64,000 nt of DNA, from assembly GCF_003008425.1 (NCBI RefSeq), contig NZ_PXOQ01000007.1:1016419-1080418 (forward strand), in the 5' to 3' direction. The DNA is from Aurantibacter aestuarii (GTDB lineage Bacteria; Bacteroidota; Bacteroidia; Flavobacteriales; Flavobacteriaceae). The position numbers were made by a program, and so were the translations under genes. The notes beneath the pieces were generated by a model that was not told the origin of the DNA, did not search any database, and was given only the letters and a program-made list of their open reading frames with translations. Below, piece by piece: positions 43,219 through 51,139 of the stretch (the stretch's first letter is position 1; each line of letters opens with the position of its first letter).

Positions 43219-43352
43219 GGCTAACGGTCTCGTATAAGAATAGTTGCGGGTTTACGTGCGAGGATTTTCCGTAGGGAAATCAGACGTAGTAAACTTGCAA
43301 CTACCATTGGTTAAGCCCAAAATTGAGCAATTATTTTTATACATTGTTGTGC
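43219..43352 (-). repeat. attC-like recombination site B
   Basis: 134 bp folded site. Ends on the + strand: GGCTAAC (43219-43225) and GTTGTGC (43346-43352). Outer stem GTATAAGAATAGTTGC (43232-43247) with GCAATTATTTTTATAC (43327-43342), fully paired allowing two G-U. Apical stem GATTTTCC (43263-43270), loop GTA, GGGAAATC (43274-43281). Middle arms GTTTAC/GTAAAC differ from those of site A yet still pair, i.e. compensatory change. The block TTGGTTAAGCC is shared with A. Confidence 0.72.
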
Positions 43353-43891
43353 AACGTTTTTTTCATTCGTTCTATTCTTTTTTCGGCTTCCTCAATTGAG
43401 ATTCCATTTTCTAAATCCGAAATTATATCGTGTTCAATTCTGTGAACAGATATTTCAGGTCTCATTCCGCCACTTCGTGTATTCACATTTACGTGAAGTC
43501 CTAAAGTACTTTCTTTATAGTCTGGAATTTCATTACTAATCATTCCAAAATATGTTTTTCCGTCAATATTATTTTTAAATTCAGACTTGTATTCGTTAAA
43601 ACTCTTTTCACTTAAAGAAACCCAAATTCCGTAATCCAAATCTTCGTAAATATCATTAACTGGAATAGTCAAAGTTGTTCTTATAAATCTATCAGTTTGA
43701 TCTTCGTGAGTTATTACACAAAAATCACTAGATAATTCAGCAATCTCTTTTTTGTCTTTTTCGTTTAAAGTATCGTAATAAAATGGGGATATAAATCCGA
43801 GTGCAGGTAATTCATCGTGTATTTCTCCACAAGTCGAACATTTAAACTCGGTTGTTTTTAGTTTTTTCTTAAAAAGGTCAAAAATTCCCAT
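43337..43891 (-). CDS. DUF2199 protein (cassette 1)
   Basis: 184 aa, soluble. Seen: zinc-ribbon-like FKCSTCGEIHDELPALGF at about 17-34, then WVSLSEKSF and the C-terminal LHVNVNTRSGGMRPEISVHR, the DUF2199 pattern. Function unknown; the family is common in scattered accessory loci. The last six codons (LHNNV and stop) lie inside attC-like site B, so the site supplies the stop codon. A short leader separates the start from boundary GTTGTGC at 43926. Confidence 0.82.
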   Translation of the reverse strand: MGIFDLFKKKLKTTEFKCSTCGEIHDELPALGFISPFYYDTLNEKDKKEIAELSSDFCVITHEDQTDRFIRTTLTIPVNDIYEDLDYGIWVSLSEKSFNEYKSEFKNNIDGKTYFGMISNEIPDYKESTLGLHVNVNTRSGGMRPEISVHRIEHDIISDLENGISIEEAEKRIERMKKTLHNNV

Positions 43892-44070
43892 ATTTCAATT
43901 CAGTTCGATGTTTTTTTCAAATGTTGCACAACTCGTTATATTATAACTTTTACTATCGATATCCCGTAAATAAGTCAGGATATCGTAAGATTTGAGTTAC
44001 TGTTATCCCGTAAATATAATTTAATTATTTTTATCAATTCGGACTTTATTTGTTCTGTTCTCTAAAACAT
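43892..44070. other. Intergenic region with small repeats
   Basis: No gene seen. Contains the cassette boundary GCACAAC (43926-43932), an inverted repeat CGATATCC / GGATATCG (43957-43964 and 43978-43985), and a 13-bp direct repeat TATCCCGTAAATA at 43960-43972 and 44004-44016. Confidence 0.6.
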
Positions 44071-44107
44071 AAAAAGTCTCAAAATATATTATATTTTGAG
44101 ACTTTTT
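44071..44107 (-). terminator. Terminator of the large PLP enzyme gene
   Basis: AAAAAGTCTCAAAATATA (44071-44088) is the reverse complement of TATATTTTGAGACTTTTT (44090-44107). Read on the - strand it ends in T's 20 bp after the stop codon. Confidence 0.9.
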
Positions 44108-44126
44108 AACTGCTAACTTGCTAATA

Positions 44127-45965
44127 TTACAAACTTTCAATAAACTCCATAAACACGTCTTTATGACGCTGTAAATCTAAATTTGGAGAAAGAGAAGCTC
44201 TTACAATATAATCTTTATCGCCTTCTTTTGTGGTGCCTTGTGTTGAGGTAGCTGGAATGGTCCAGTAACAACCTTTAAGTTGCCCGTAACTTACACAAAA
44301 CTTGCTTTCGTCTGGAATATTTGTAATCATTAAATTAATGAGTTTTAAATTTAATGCACGTTTATAGGCTTCACGTTCTTCATGCGTATCGCCTTTTGTT
44401 GGTAAGTCTAAAGAAAAAACGGAAGGCGTAAAACCTTGTTGGGCTAATGCTTCAGAAACAAAATTAATTTTTGCTTCAGGTAAGTTGCGTTGTATAAAAC
44501 TAACAAAATCTCTGGTGTTTACATAAGCATCGTCTATACGTTTTAACATAGACGGTAAATGTTCTGCCAGCATTTTGTATTGAAAAGCGGTAGCTTCATT
44601 ATCGCATAGCGTTAAATGAAATTTAATAGGTTCAAGTAACGCTTTTGTTTTTTCACTTCCGGTACAATATCCCGCAGTACAGGTTCCTCCACTTGGGAAT
44701 TTTGAGCCACTTGCATAAGAAATGGTTTTAATATCTGAAAGTATGGCGTTTTGCCCTAAAAAGTTAACATTAGGACAAAAGGTTTGGTCTAATATAAAAA
44801 CAGGTTCTGTTGCTTTTTCCCCTTTAGAAGTCAAACGTGGTTTACTCAAAGCTTCTTTTAAATGCTCTAAATTAGGTACTTCAACTCGTGGGTTGGTTGG
44901 TATCTCAGCAATAATAAAAGGTACAGCATTTTCTTTAGCTATGTTATCTAATACAGAATTAACGCTACTAACCATATCATTGTTACCATCAACCGGTAAA
45001 TCTACAATCTCTACAAACTCTAAACAAGCGGCTACACGTCTTGCTTGGTCGTTTGTCCCGCCATAACAGTTTGGAGGAACAATAAATTTAATGGCTTGTC
45101 CTTTGTGATGTTTTAAAGCATAATCGACTAAGCCCATCATGATGGCATATTGTATAGATAATCCGCTAGAACCTACTAAAGGCGTTAAATTGCTATGGGT
45201 AATGGTTTTAATTTCTTCCAGAACAAACGCTTTATGTTTTTCAACCGCATCATCTTCAAATGAAATTGAAGATTCTTCAACAAAAGATTCTAACGCTTTT
45301 AATGTATTATGAGGTGTCATCGCAACGGTTTCACGACGTCTTACGTGTTGTATATCCGAAACATATGAAGTCTCTACAGTTTTATTGATAACTAAAATAC
45401 TACCAAGCGGTCCATAAGTTGTTAAATGGAAATCTGCTTTCACAGAACTGAATTGTACTTTCGATTTGTTTGAAATATAAATAACCGAACCATTAAATGG
45501 TTTGATGTCTTCTACAGTATTTACTTTTTGAGTTTCAAAACGATAGTTGTAAACAGATTTTAAAACTTCTTCATTAAAACTTTCCGGAAGCTCACTTGAG
45601 TAACATATTAAAGTATTGGTATTTTTTAAAGTGTTGGTTCTTAAAATAGCCAGAACAGGCATAGTTTGAGAGCCAAAACTAATCACGTTTTGAGTGGGTA
45701 CATCTAAATGTTTTGCAATGCCCCATTCTAATATTGAAGATAACGGGTGCCCCAAACGTATATAATCGTATGCAGTTGGAAGTTGATTTAAGGCTTCTGT
45801 TGTTGAAGTACCTTTTTTGTAAAGCAACTCAAACTGGTCTAAAAACTCTGTTTTTGCAAGACGTTCATCATAAATATCTAACCTGTGTGTGGTTAAACTT
45901 AACCAGTCGCTAGGTCTGTTTTTTAAAACGTCTTTAAGATATGTTGCTATATTTATGTCTTGCAT
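44127..45965 (-). CDS. Large Cys/Met-metabolism-type PLP enzyme
   Basis: 612 aa from ATG 45965 (MQDINIATYL); an ATG 11 codons earlier is less likely. The C-terminal 400 residues have the fold of the trans-sulfuration PLP family: GSSGLSIQYAIMMG (phosphate loop), IIAEIPTNPRVEVPNLEHLK, LDQTFCPNVNF, and the lysine K422 in YASGSKFPSGG. The N-terminal 215 residues are an extension absent from MetY/MetZ and appear to hold a second degenerate fold. Likely acts on a sulfur amino acid (for example as cystathionine synthase or lyase), as in the long fungal enzymes, but substrate is not readable. It is transcribed alone and is 39 kb from the met genes. Confidence 0.7.
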   Translation of the reverse strand: MQDINIATYLKDVLKNRPSDWLSLTTHRLDIYDERLAKTEFLDQFELLYKKGTSTTEALNQLPTAYDYIRLGHPLSSILEWGIAKHLDVPTQNVISFGSQTMPVLAILRTNTLKNTNTLICYSSELPESFNEEVLKSVYNYRFETQKVNTVEDIKPFNGSVIYISNKSKVQFSSVKADFHLTTYGPLGSILVINKTVETSYVSDIQHVRRRETVAMTPHNTLKALESFVEESSISFEDDAVEKHKAFVLEEIKTITHSNLTPLVGSSGLSIQYAIMMGLVDYALKHHKGQAIKFIVPPNCYGGTNDQARRVAACLEFVEIVDLPVDGNNDMVSSVNSVLDNIAKENAVPFIIAEIPTNPRVEVPNLEHLKEALSKPRLTSKGEKATEPVFILDQTFCPNVNFLGQNAILSDIKTISYASGSKFPSGGTCTAGYCTGSEKTKALLEPIKFHLTLCDNEATAFQYKMLAEHLPSMLKRIDDAYVNTRDFVSFIQRNLPEAKINFVSEALAQQGFTPSVFSLDLPTKGDTHEEREAYKRALNLKLINLMITNIPDESKFCVSYGQLKGCYWTIPATSTQGTTKEGDKDYIVRASLSPNLDLQRHKDVFMEFIESL

Positions 45966-46048
45966 GAGAGTTTGTTTTTTATGACTTGCAAGGTACATTA
46001 ATTCGTTTTTTCTTGAAAGTAATGTGCTGTTAGGATATTGCTAAAGTT

Positions 46049-47188
46049 TTAAGAATTTAATGACTTTATGGACTTCTTCTTTTTATAAGTTCTCCCATAC
46101 CACAATAAAGTCCCGGTTACTGGAAGACTTGCTACAAGTAAACTGGCTAAGAAGGCTATAATTTTACCTGCAATACCACCAATTGCACCTATATGAATAT
46201 CATAATTCATGCGCTGTATTTTGTCTGCTATTTTAGCATTTTTATACTTCCCATAAATACTAGGTGTTTCAATCTCTTCTAAAGTGTTCTGGTCAAAAAA
46301 TCGAAAATCTGAATCGTAATATAACCCTTCACTATTAGAGACTTCTACATAAATACTTTCATCTTTGGTTTTAGGATAATGTAATTCAAAAGACTTTGCT
46401 TCTGGGTTTTCTTTAAACAATTTCACAATTAAAAAATCCATAGGTAGAGTCGATTTGTCTAAAGTAACGTCGGTTATATTATCCGGAATTATAAAACGGG
46501 CTTCTTTTTCGCCTCCTGTAGACTTATACACCACATATTTTAGCCAATTATAGGACATCATAGAACCTGTAAATGCTAAAATTAAAGCCAAAAAACATAC
46601 ATAAAACCCTACTACGGTATGCAAATCGAAATTTTTTCTTTTCCAACGGGTAGATTTTTTCCAATCGAATTTAAGTCGCTGTTTTAGGTTTTTACGCTTT
46701 TTGGGTAACCAAAGAATAAAACCTGAAATAATTATAAGTATAAACATAAGAATTGAAACACCAACAACTTGTTCTCCAATTTCTTTTGGAAGCCACAAGC
46801 GTATATGTCCTTTTAAAATGAAAGCAAAAAACCCTGAGAAATGATTGTCAATTTGTATAACTTCACCGGAATATGGATTTAAAAACACACTTTGATAAAA
46901 TTCTGGATCTGCATCATAAAAAATAACTTCAACTGCATGTCCTTCTTTTTTAAATAAAGTGCCATGAATGGTTTGGTCTGGAAACACATTTTGAGCAATT
47001 TGTTTAGCCTGAGTAGGAGTTAAAATAGGATCGCTTTTTGGACTAACCGTTTCATAGTCGTCATATAGACTTTCAATTTCATCTCTAAATGCCCAACAAC
47101 ATCCTGTAATTGCTACAATAAATACAACTATTCCTGTTAGTAAGCCTACTATTTTATGGATTTGAAAAATAATTTTTTTACTGGTCAT
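46049..47188 (-). CDS. PepSY-domain membrane protein (iron-uptake associated)
   Basis: 379 aa. Four membrane helices: about 10-33 (IHKIVGLLTGIVVFIVAITG), 145-165, 195-215 and 335-360, with a periplasmic PepSY segment (PTQAKQIAQNVF) between the first two. Similar proteins lie next to TonB siderophore receptors and may reduce or release ferric siderophore at the inner membrane. It is downstream of the receptor gene with a 59-bp gap on the same strand, likely one Fur-controlled operon. Confidence 0.85.
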   Translation of the reverse strand: MTSKKIIFQIHKIVGLLTGIVVFIVAITGCCWAFRDEIESLYDDYETVSPKSDPILTPTQAKQIAQNVFPDQTIHGTLFKKEGHAVEVIFYDADPEFYQSVFLNPYSGEVIQIDNHFSGFFAFILKGHIRLWLPKEIGEQVVGVSILMFILIIISGFILWLPKKRKNLKQRLKFDWKKSTRWKRKNFDLHTVVGFYVCFLALILAFTGSMMSYNWLKYVVYKSTGGEKEARFIIPDNITDVTLDKSTLPMDFLIVKLFKENPEAKSFELHYPKTKDESIYVEVSNSEGLYYDSDFRFFDQNTLEEIETPSIYGKYKNAKIADKIQRMNYDIHIGAIGGIAGKIIAFLASLLVASLPVTGTLLWYGRTYKKKKSIKSLNS

Positions 47189-47247
47189 TTTATGTAATGT
47201 ATAAAAAAGAGCAACCTTGTATAAAGCTGCTCTTTAACTTGGACTGT

Positions 47248-49671
47248 TTAAAATTGATATGAAACGTTAGCAAATAAAGCTCTTGGCATTTGAGGATTTA
47301 TGGTTGTCCAGCCTTTATAATACTCTTTGTTAAATGCATTATTTAACTTTAAGCCTATTCTATATTTATCAGCTTGATAGAAAACGGAAGCATTTGCTAT
47401 AGTGTAGCTGGGTAAAATAAATTCGCCAGTAGATGTGTAATTAATAGCAAATCGTTCGCTTGCACCATTAATACCAAATCCAAGACCAAATCCATCTAAA
47501 CTACCTTCTTGAAACTCATAGTTTGCCCAGAAATTATAAGTGTTTTTTGGTCCAGCTTCAAGAGGTCTTTTATTTAATATTTCGTTATTGTCAGACTTTG
47601 TGGTTTCGCTGTCATTAGTACTAAAACCAGCTCTAATATTTAAGCCGTTTACTGGGTTTGCACTTAATTCAATTTCAAAACCTTTACTTACAACTTCTCC
47701 ACCTTGAATTTTATTAAATGGAGAGGCAGGATCTGTAATTACTCTGTCCTTAACTTTAATATTGTAATAACTTAAGGTTGCATTTAATCGGTTATTAAAT
47801 AAATTTGTTTTTACACCAAACTCTAATTGATTAGCTTGTTCAGGATCAAAAGTTTGTAAAGTCTGCGGTCCATTATCGGGATTACCTACAAGCTGTGGAG
47901 ATACATTAGTAAATCCATTCTGATAATTTCCAAAAATAGATAGCTGATTTAAAATAGGCTGGAATACAATTCCAAATTTCGGAGATAAGGTGGTCTGGTT
48001 ATAATCATCCTCAGTGTCTGTTACATCTCCTTCATTATCAAAATGATCTAAACGTAACCCGACCATAGCAGAAAGCTTATCAGTAAAATTTATTACATCT
48101 GAAGCATATAAACTATATATGTGAGATTTAGATTTTGTATTTCCCACACCTTGCGTTTCTAAAACAGCATCTACTCCAGAGGTAGAAAGAGGAAATGTAT
48201 CGGTTTCTACAGCAGGGGTAAACGGATTGTCTCCATTGGCACCTCCACTTGGAGTAATATTTCCATAAAACGCATAACCTGTGCTGTTATTAGTTTGTGT
48301 TTCATTAAAATAGTCTAAACCAATAACCACTCTGTTTCTTAAAGAGGCTATTTTAAAATCTCCTATAAAGTTTTGCTGAATATCTGTGGTTTGTGTATTT
48401 GCATTTTGTTTGTTAATAAAGCGTGTAAAGGTGTTGTTTCCCAATAAGCCATAATCAAATAAATAAGAGTAATATCCTTTTGTAGAAGTTGAACTTTTAG
48501 AAAGTAGGGTTTGGGACTTCCAAGTGTCGGACCATTTGTAATCCATTTCAACTCTATAGTTTTGTGTAGGATTTAATAGGCTTAAATCGTTACTGGTGAA
48601 AGATAATTTATTATTATAACCTAGTTCCTCCAGATTAGCTGCTTCTGTTGGAGCACTTCTGTTTAAGAATAAAAATGTTGGGTTGGTTTGCTCTGCCTTA
48701 GTAATTTCTCCATAGAAAGAAAATGAAAGTTTATTGTTTACTTTGTAAGATAAAGACGGTGCTACAAAAAACGATTTTCTAAATCCTGCATCCTGAAAAC
48801 TTTGTTCTGTAGTGTAAGCTGTATTTAATCTGAAATAAATATTATCCTCTTTGCTTAAAGCTGTGTTGAAATCGCCAACCATTTGATTAAATCCATAAGT
48901 TCCAGAGGTAAACGATAATTCTCCACCTGTCCCAACATAGGGTTTTTTAGTAACTACGTTTATAAGTCCCCCATAGGAGCTTACGGCATTGCCAAATAAT
49001 GTTGCAGATGGTCCTTTTAAGACTTCAATACGTTCAATATTAGCTGGGTTAATTGTTCCGTTAGTTAATCCAGGTAAACCATTAACCAATTGCGGCTGCA
49101 CAGAAAACCCACGAAGCGCAAAATAACCGGCACCATCACCACCACGTCCAGTAGACGTCCATAATTGCTCTACACCTGTAGCGTTTTTTAAGGCATCATC
49201 AAAGTTAGTAACCATTTGAGATTTTAAAAGCTCGTTGGTAACCGTGCTATATACCTGAGTGTTTTCGATATCTTTTAACGGTAGTTTTGCTACATAAGCA
49301 GTGGTTTTTCTGGAAAACTTATTACGACGATTGCTTTCTACAGTTACTTCGTTTAAAATTTCATTTCCTTCATAAAGAACGATGTCTATAAGATTTAGCT
49401 TAGAGTTAGTTTCTATGGAAAACGGGATTTCTTTCGTTTTAAATCCCAAATAGGACACAGATAATATATAGTCACCTTGGTCTAATCGTGATAGTTCAAA
49501 AAAACCATTTTCGTTAGTTTGCGTGCCTTTTGATTTAGTTTTTAAATAAACGTTAACCCCAAAAAGCGGTTTTAGATTGTGGTCTGTAACAGTGCCAGTT
49601 ATAGTGGCATTCTGAGAAATAATTGATTGTGAAAATATTAATACAATGAGGAAAGAAAATAAATGTTTCAT
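47248..49671 (-). CDS. TonB-dependent siderophore receptor
   Basis: 807 aa. Signal peptide to about SIISQ, a carboxypeptidase-like regulatory domain about 22-105 (ITGTVTDHNLKPLFGVNVYL), plug about 125-245 (GYFALRGFSVQPQLVNGLPG, RIEVLKGPSATLFGN, INVVTKKP), then a 22-strand barrel ending in LFANVSYQF with the terminal Phe needed for insertion. The plug is like that of ferric-siderophore receptors. Its promoter carries two Fur-like boxes (49681-49697 and 49747-49763). Confidence 0.92.
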   Translation of the reverse strand: MKHLFSFLIVLIFSQSIISQNATITGTVTDHNLKPLFGVNVYLKTKSKGTQTNENGFFELSRLDQGDYILSVSYLGFKTKEIPFSIETNSKLNLIDIVLYEGNEILNEVTVESNRRNKFSRKTTAYVAKLPLKDIENTQVYSTVTNELLKSQMVTNFDDALKNATGVEQLWTSTGRGGDGAGYFALRGFSVQPQLVNGLPGLTNGTINPANIERIEVLKGPSATLFGNAVSSYGGLINVVTKKPYVGTGGELSFTSGTYGFNQMVGDFNTALSKEDNIYFRLNTAYTTEQSFQDAGFRKSFFVAPSLSYKVNNKLSFSFYGEITKAEQTNPTFLFLNRSAPTEAANLEELGYNNKLSFTSNDLSLLNPTQNYRVEMDYKWSDTWKSQTLLSKSSTSTKGYYSYLFDYGLLGNNTFTRFINKQNANTQTTDIQQNFIGDFKIASLRNRVVIGLDYFNETQTNNSTGYAFYGNITPSGGANGDNPFTPAVETDTFPLSTSGVDAVLETQGVGNTKSKSHIYSLYASDVINFTDKLSAMVGLRLDHFDNEGDVTDTEDDYNQTTLSPKFGIVFQPILNQLSIFGNYQNGFTNVSPQLVGNPDNGPQTLQTFDPEQANQLEFGVKTNLFNNRLNATLSYYNIKVKDRVITDPASPFNKIQGGEVVSKGFEIELSANPVNGLNIRAGFSTNDSETTKSDNNEILNKRPLEAGPKNTYNFWANYEFQEGSLDGFGLGFGINGASERFAINYTSTGEFILPSYTIANASVFYQADKYRIGLKLNNAFNKEYYKGWTTINPQMPRALFANVSYQF

Positions 49672-49680
49672 TTGTTTTTA

Positions 49681-49697
49681 TTTAGACTTAATATAAA
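49681..49697. promoter_or_regulatory. Fur-like box, downstream of start site
   Basis: TTTAGACTTAATATAAA, an imperfect palindrome of TTTAgA/TATAAA type. It lies between the predicted transcription start and the receptor ATG (49671). It is close to the reverse complement of the box at 49747-49763. Confidence 0.5.
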
Positions 49698-49711
49698 TAG
49701 TTTGTTTTCGG

Positions 49712-49742
49712 CAAAAATATATGCCTAATTTGTATTGACCAA
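49712..49742 (-). promoter_or_regulatory. Promoter of the siderophore receptor gene
   Basis: On the - strand: TTG (49742-49740), 20-bp spacer, TATTTTTG (49719-49712), a full match to the Bacteroidota consensus. Confidence 0.75.
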
Positions 49743-49746
49743 ATTA

Positions 49747-49763
49747 TTTATAATAAATCTAAA
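49747..49763. promoter_or_regulatory. Fur-like box, upstream of the promoter
   Basis: TTTATAATAAATCTAAA, sharing TCTAAA with the other box in inverted orientation; 19 of 21 bases pair over the extended arms. It adjoins the -33 TTG. Confidence 0.5.
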
Positions 49764-49852
49764 TAAGGTTTTTTTAAAGTGTTGGTTATCTATATTTTAA
49801 GAGATAACTTTTTAAATAAAAATAGTTTTCGTGGTGATATATTAACAATAAA

Positions 49853-51139
49853 CTACCACTCATTAATACGATTTGAGTCTAATTTTATAAAAATAAAGAC
49901 CAAAATGGTAAAGCCCCAAAGTCCAGAACCACCATAACTAAATAGAGGTAAAGGGATACCTATAGTTGGTATTAAGCCCATAACCATACCAATGTTAATA
50001 AGAAAATGAAAGAATAAAATAGAAGCCACAGCGTAACCATAAATACGACTAAAGCTGTTTTTTTGCTTTTCTGCCAGAAATAGAATACGCAGCATAAGTA
50101 ATACAAAAACAATAACTACAGCAGTGCTCCCCAAAAATCCCCATTCTTCCCCAACGGTACTAAAAATATAATCGGTATGCTGTTCTGGAACAAAATTACC
50201 TGTGGTTCGTGTACCTTCTAAAAAGCCTTTTCCAGAGAAGCCTCCACTACTAATAGCTTTTTCAGATTCATTAAGGTTGTAGGCTTCAAGCTTTTTCATG
50301 CGCTCCAGCTTTTCTGGATCTTTTTCTAGGCTTAACCAAATGGTAATACGATCTTTTTGGTGAGGTGGTAATAACTCGTTAAAAGTATAATTGACAGCAA
50401 AAGCAATGCCCACATAAATTAGACTTATTCCTAAAATTTTAGCAATCTTATTTCTGTTTTTTTTCTTACCATTCATAAAAAATTTAGCAGCTATAATAAG
50501 TACAGCAGAAAGCCCAGCTGCAATAACACCAAACTTTAAAGAAATAATGGCTACTATAATAAGTAAGAAAACGCTATGCAAATAGTTTTGTGGCAAACCT
50601 TCACGATACAACACAAATGCAAAAGATCCGTAAACTAATGCACTTCCGGCATCTTTTTGTAATACAATTAAAAGTGCTGGAATAACTAATATAAGTACCA
50701 GATTAAATTGATGTTTTAAATGTTTAATGTCGGTATTTAAGTCGCTTATATATTTAGCAATTGCCAGAGCAGTTGCAGCTTTAGCAAATTCGCTGGGTTG
50801 TAAAGTCATACCGCCAATACCATACCATGAAGTAGCTCCATTTACGTTTTTTCCAAATATAAATAGCCCTACAAGAGAGAGCATAGAAATGACGTAAATG
50901 ATACTAGAAAAACGCTCATAGAACTTACTTTCTAACGAGAGGAGAAGTATAATTAGGACTACAGATAATACAATGAAGACTAATTGTTTCGTATAGGGTT
51001 TGCTGAAATCTGTCCAATCTAGAGCCTCACCGCCTTGAGAAGCTGAAGCAATATTAAAAAGTCCAAAAAGCATGAGTGCAACAAATAGAATGATAGTCGC
51101 CCAGTCAAATTTATAATATCTGTCTGTAGCTCTATTCAT
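49853..51139 (-). CDS. rodA: Rod-shape peptidoglycan glycosyltransferase RodA
   Basis: 428 aa, SEDS-family polytopic membrane protein of about 10 helices. Seen: LQPSEFAKAATALAIA (conserved periplasmic loop), LQKDAGSALVYGSFAF, TDYIFSTVGEEWGFLG, and GIPLPLFSYGGSGL. It polymerises lipid II with PBP2. Its start overlaps the mrdA stop by 8 bp. It is the last gene of the mre operon. Confidence 0.95.
   Translation of the reverse strand: MNRATDRYYKFDWATIILFVALMLFGLFNIASASQGGEALDWTDFSKPYTKQLVFIVLSVVLIILLLSLESKFYERFSSIIYVISMLSLVGLFIFGKNVNGATSWYGIGGMTLQPSEFAKAATALAIAKYISDLNTDIKHLKHQFNLVLILVIPALLIVLQKDAGSALVYGSFAFVLYREGLPQNYLHSVFLLIIVAIISLKFGVIAAGLSAVLIIAAKFFMNGKKKNRNKIAKILGISLIYVGIAFAVNYTFNELLPPHQKDRITIWLSLEKDPEKLERMKKLEAYNLNESEKAISSGGFSGKGFLEGTRTTGNFVPEQHTDYIFSTVGEEWGFLGSTAVVIVFVLLMLRILFLAEKQKNSFSRIYGYAVASILFFHFLINIGMVMGLIPTIGIPLPLFSYGGSGLWGFTILVFIFIKLDSNRINEW

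Larger units (their letters stand above)
41516..43932 (-). mobile_element. Integron-like cassette cluster without integrase
   Basis: Three - strand genes separated by two folded sites (42142-42276 and 43219-43352). Boundary heptamers read on the - strand: cassette 1 opens GTTGTGC (43932-43926) and its gene is followed by GCACAAC (43352-43346); cassette 2 opens GTTAGCC (43225-43219) and is followed by GGCTAAC (42276-42270); cassette 3 opens GTTGTAC (42148-42142) and is followed by GTACAAC (41522-41516). Each pair is complementary within its own cassette and different between cassettes, as in integron attC sites (GTTRRRY/RYYYAAC, only GTT/AAC strict). The site after cassette 3 seems lost, and no tyrosine recombinase is visible. 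Confidence 0.7.

Noticed and set aside
42142-43352. The two 135-bp elements as ordinary terminators or RNA genes
   Set aside because: They lack T tracts after the stems, share sequence over their whole length, and have cassette-specific end complementarity.
41516-43932. Toxin-immunity or defence island
   Set aside because: No toxin, nuclease or known defence gene is present; the genes are of unknown role, so no such claim is made.
43957-44016. Attachment or integration site for the cassette cluster
   Set aside because: The short inverted and direct repeats there do not match either attC-like site, and no integrase is nearby, so an attI role is not supported.
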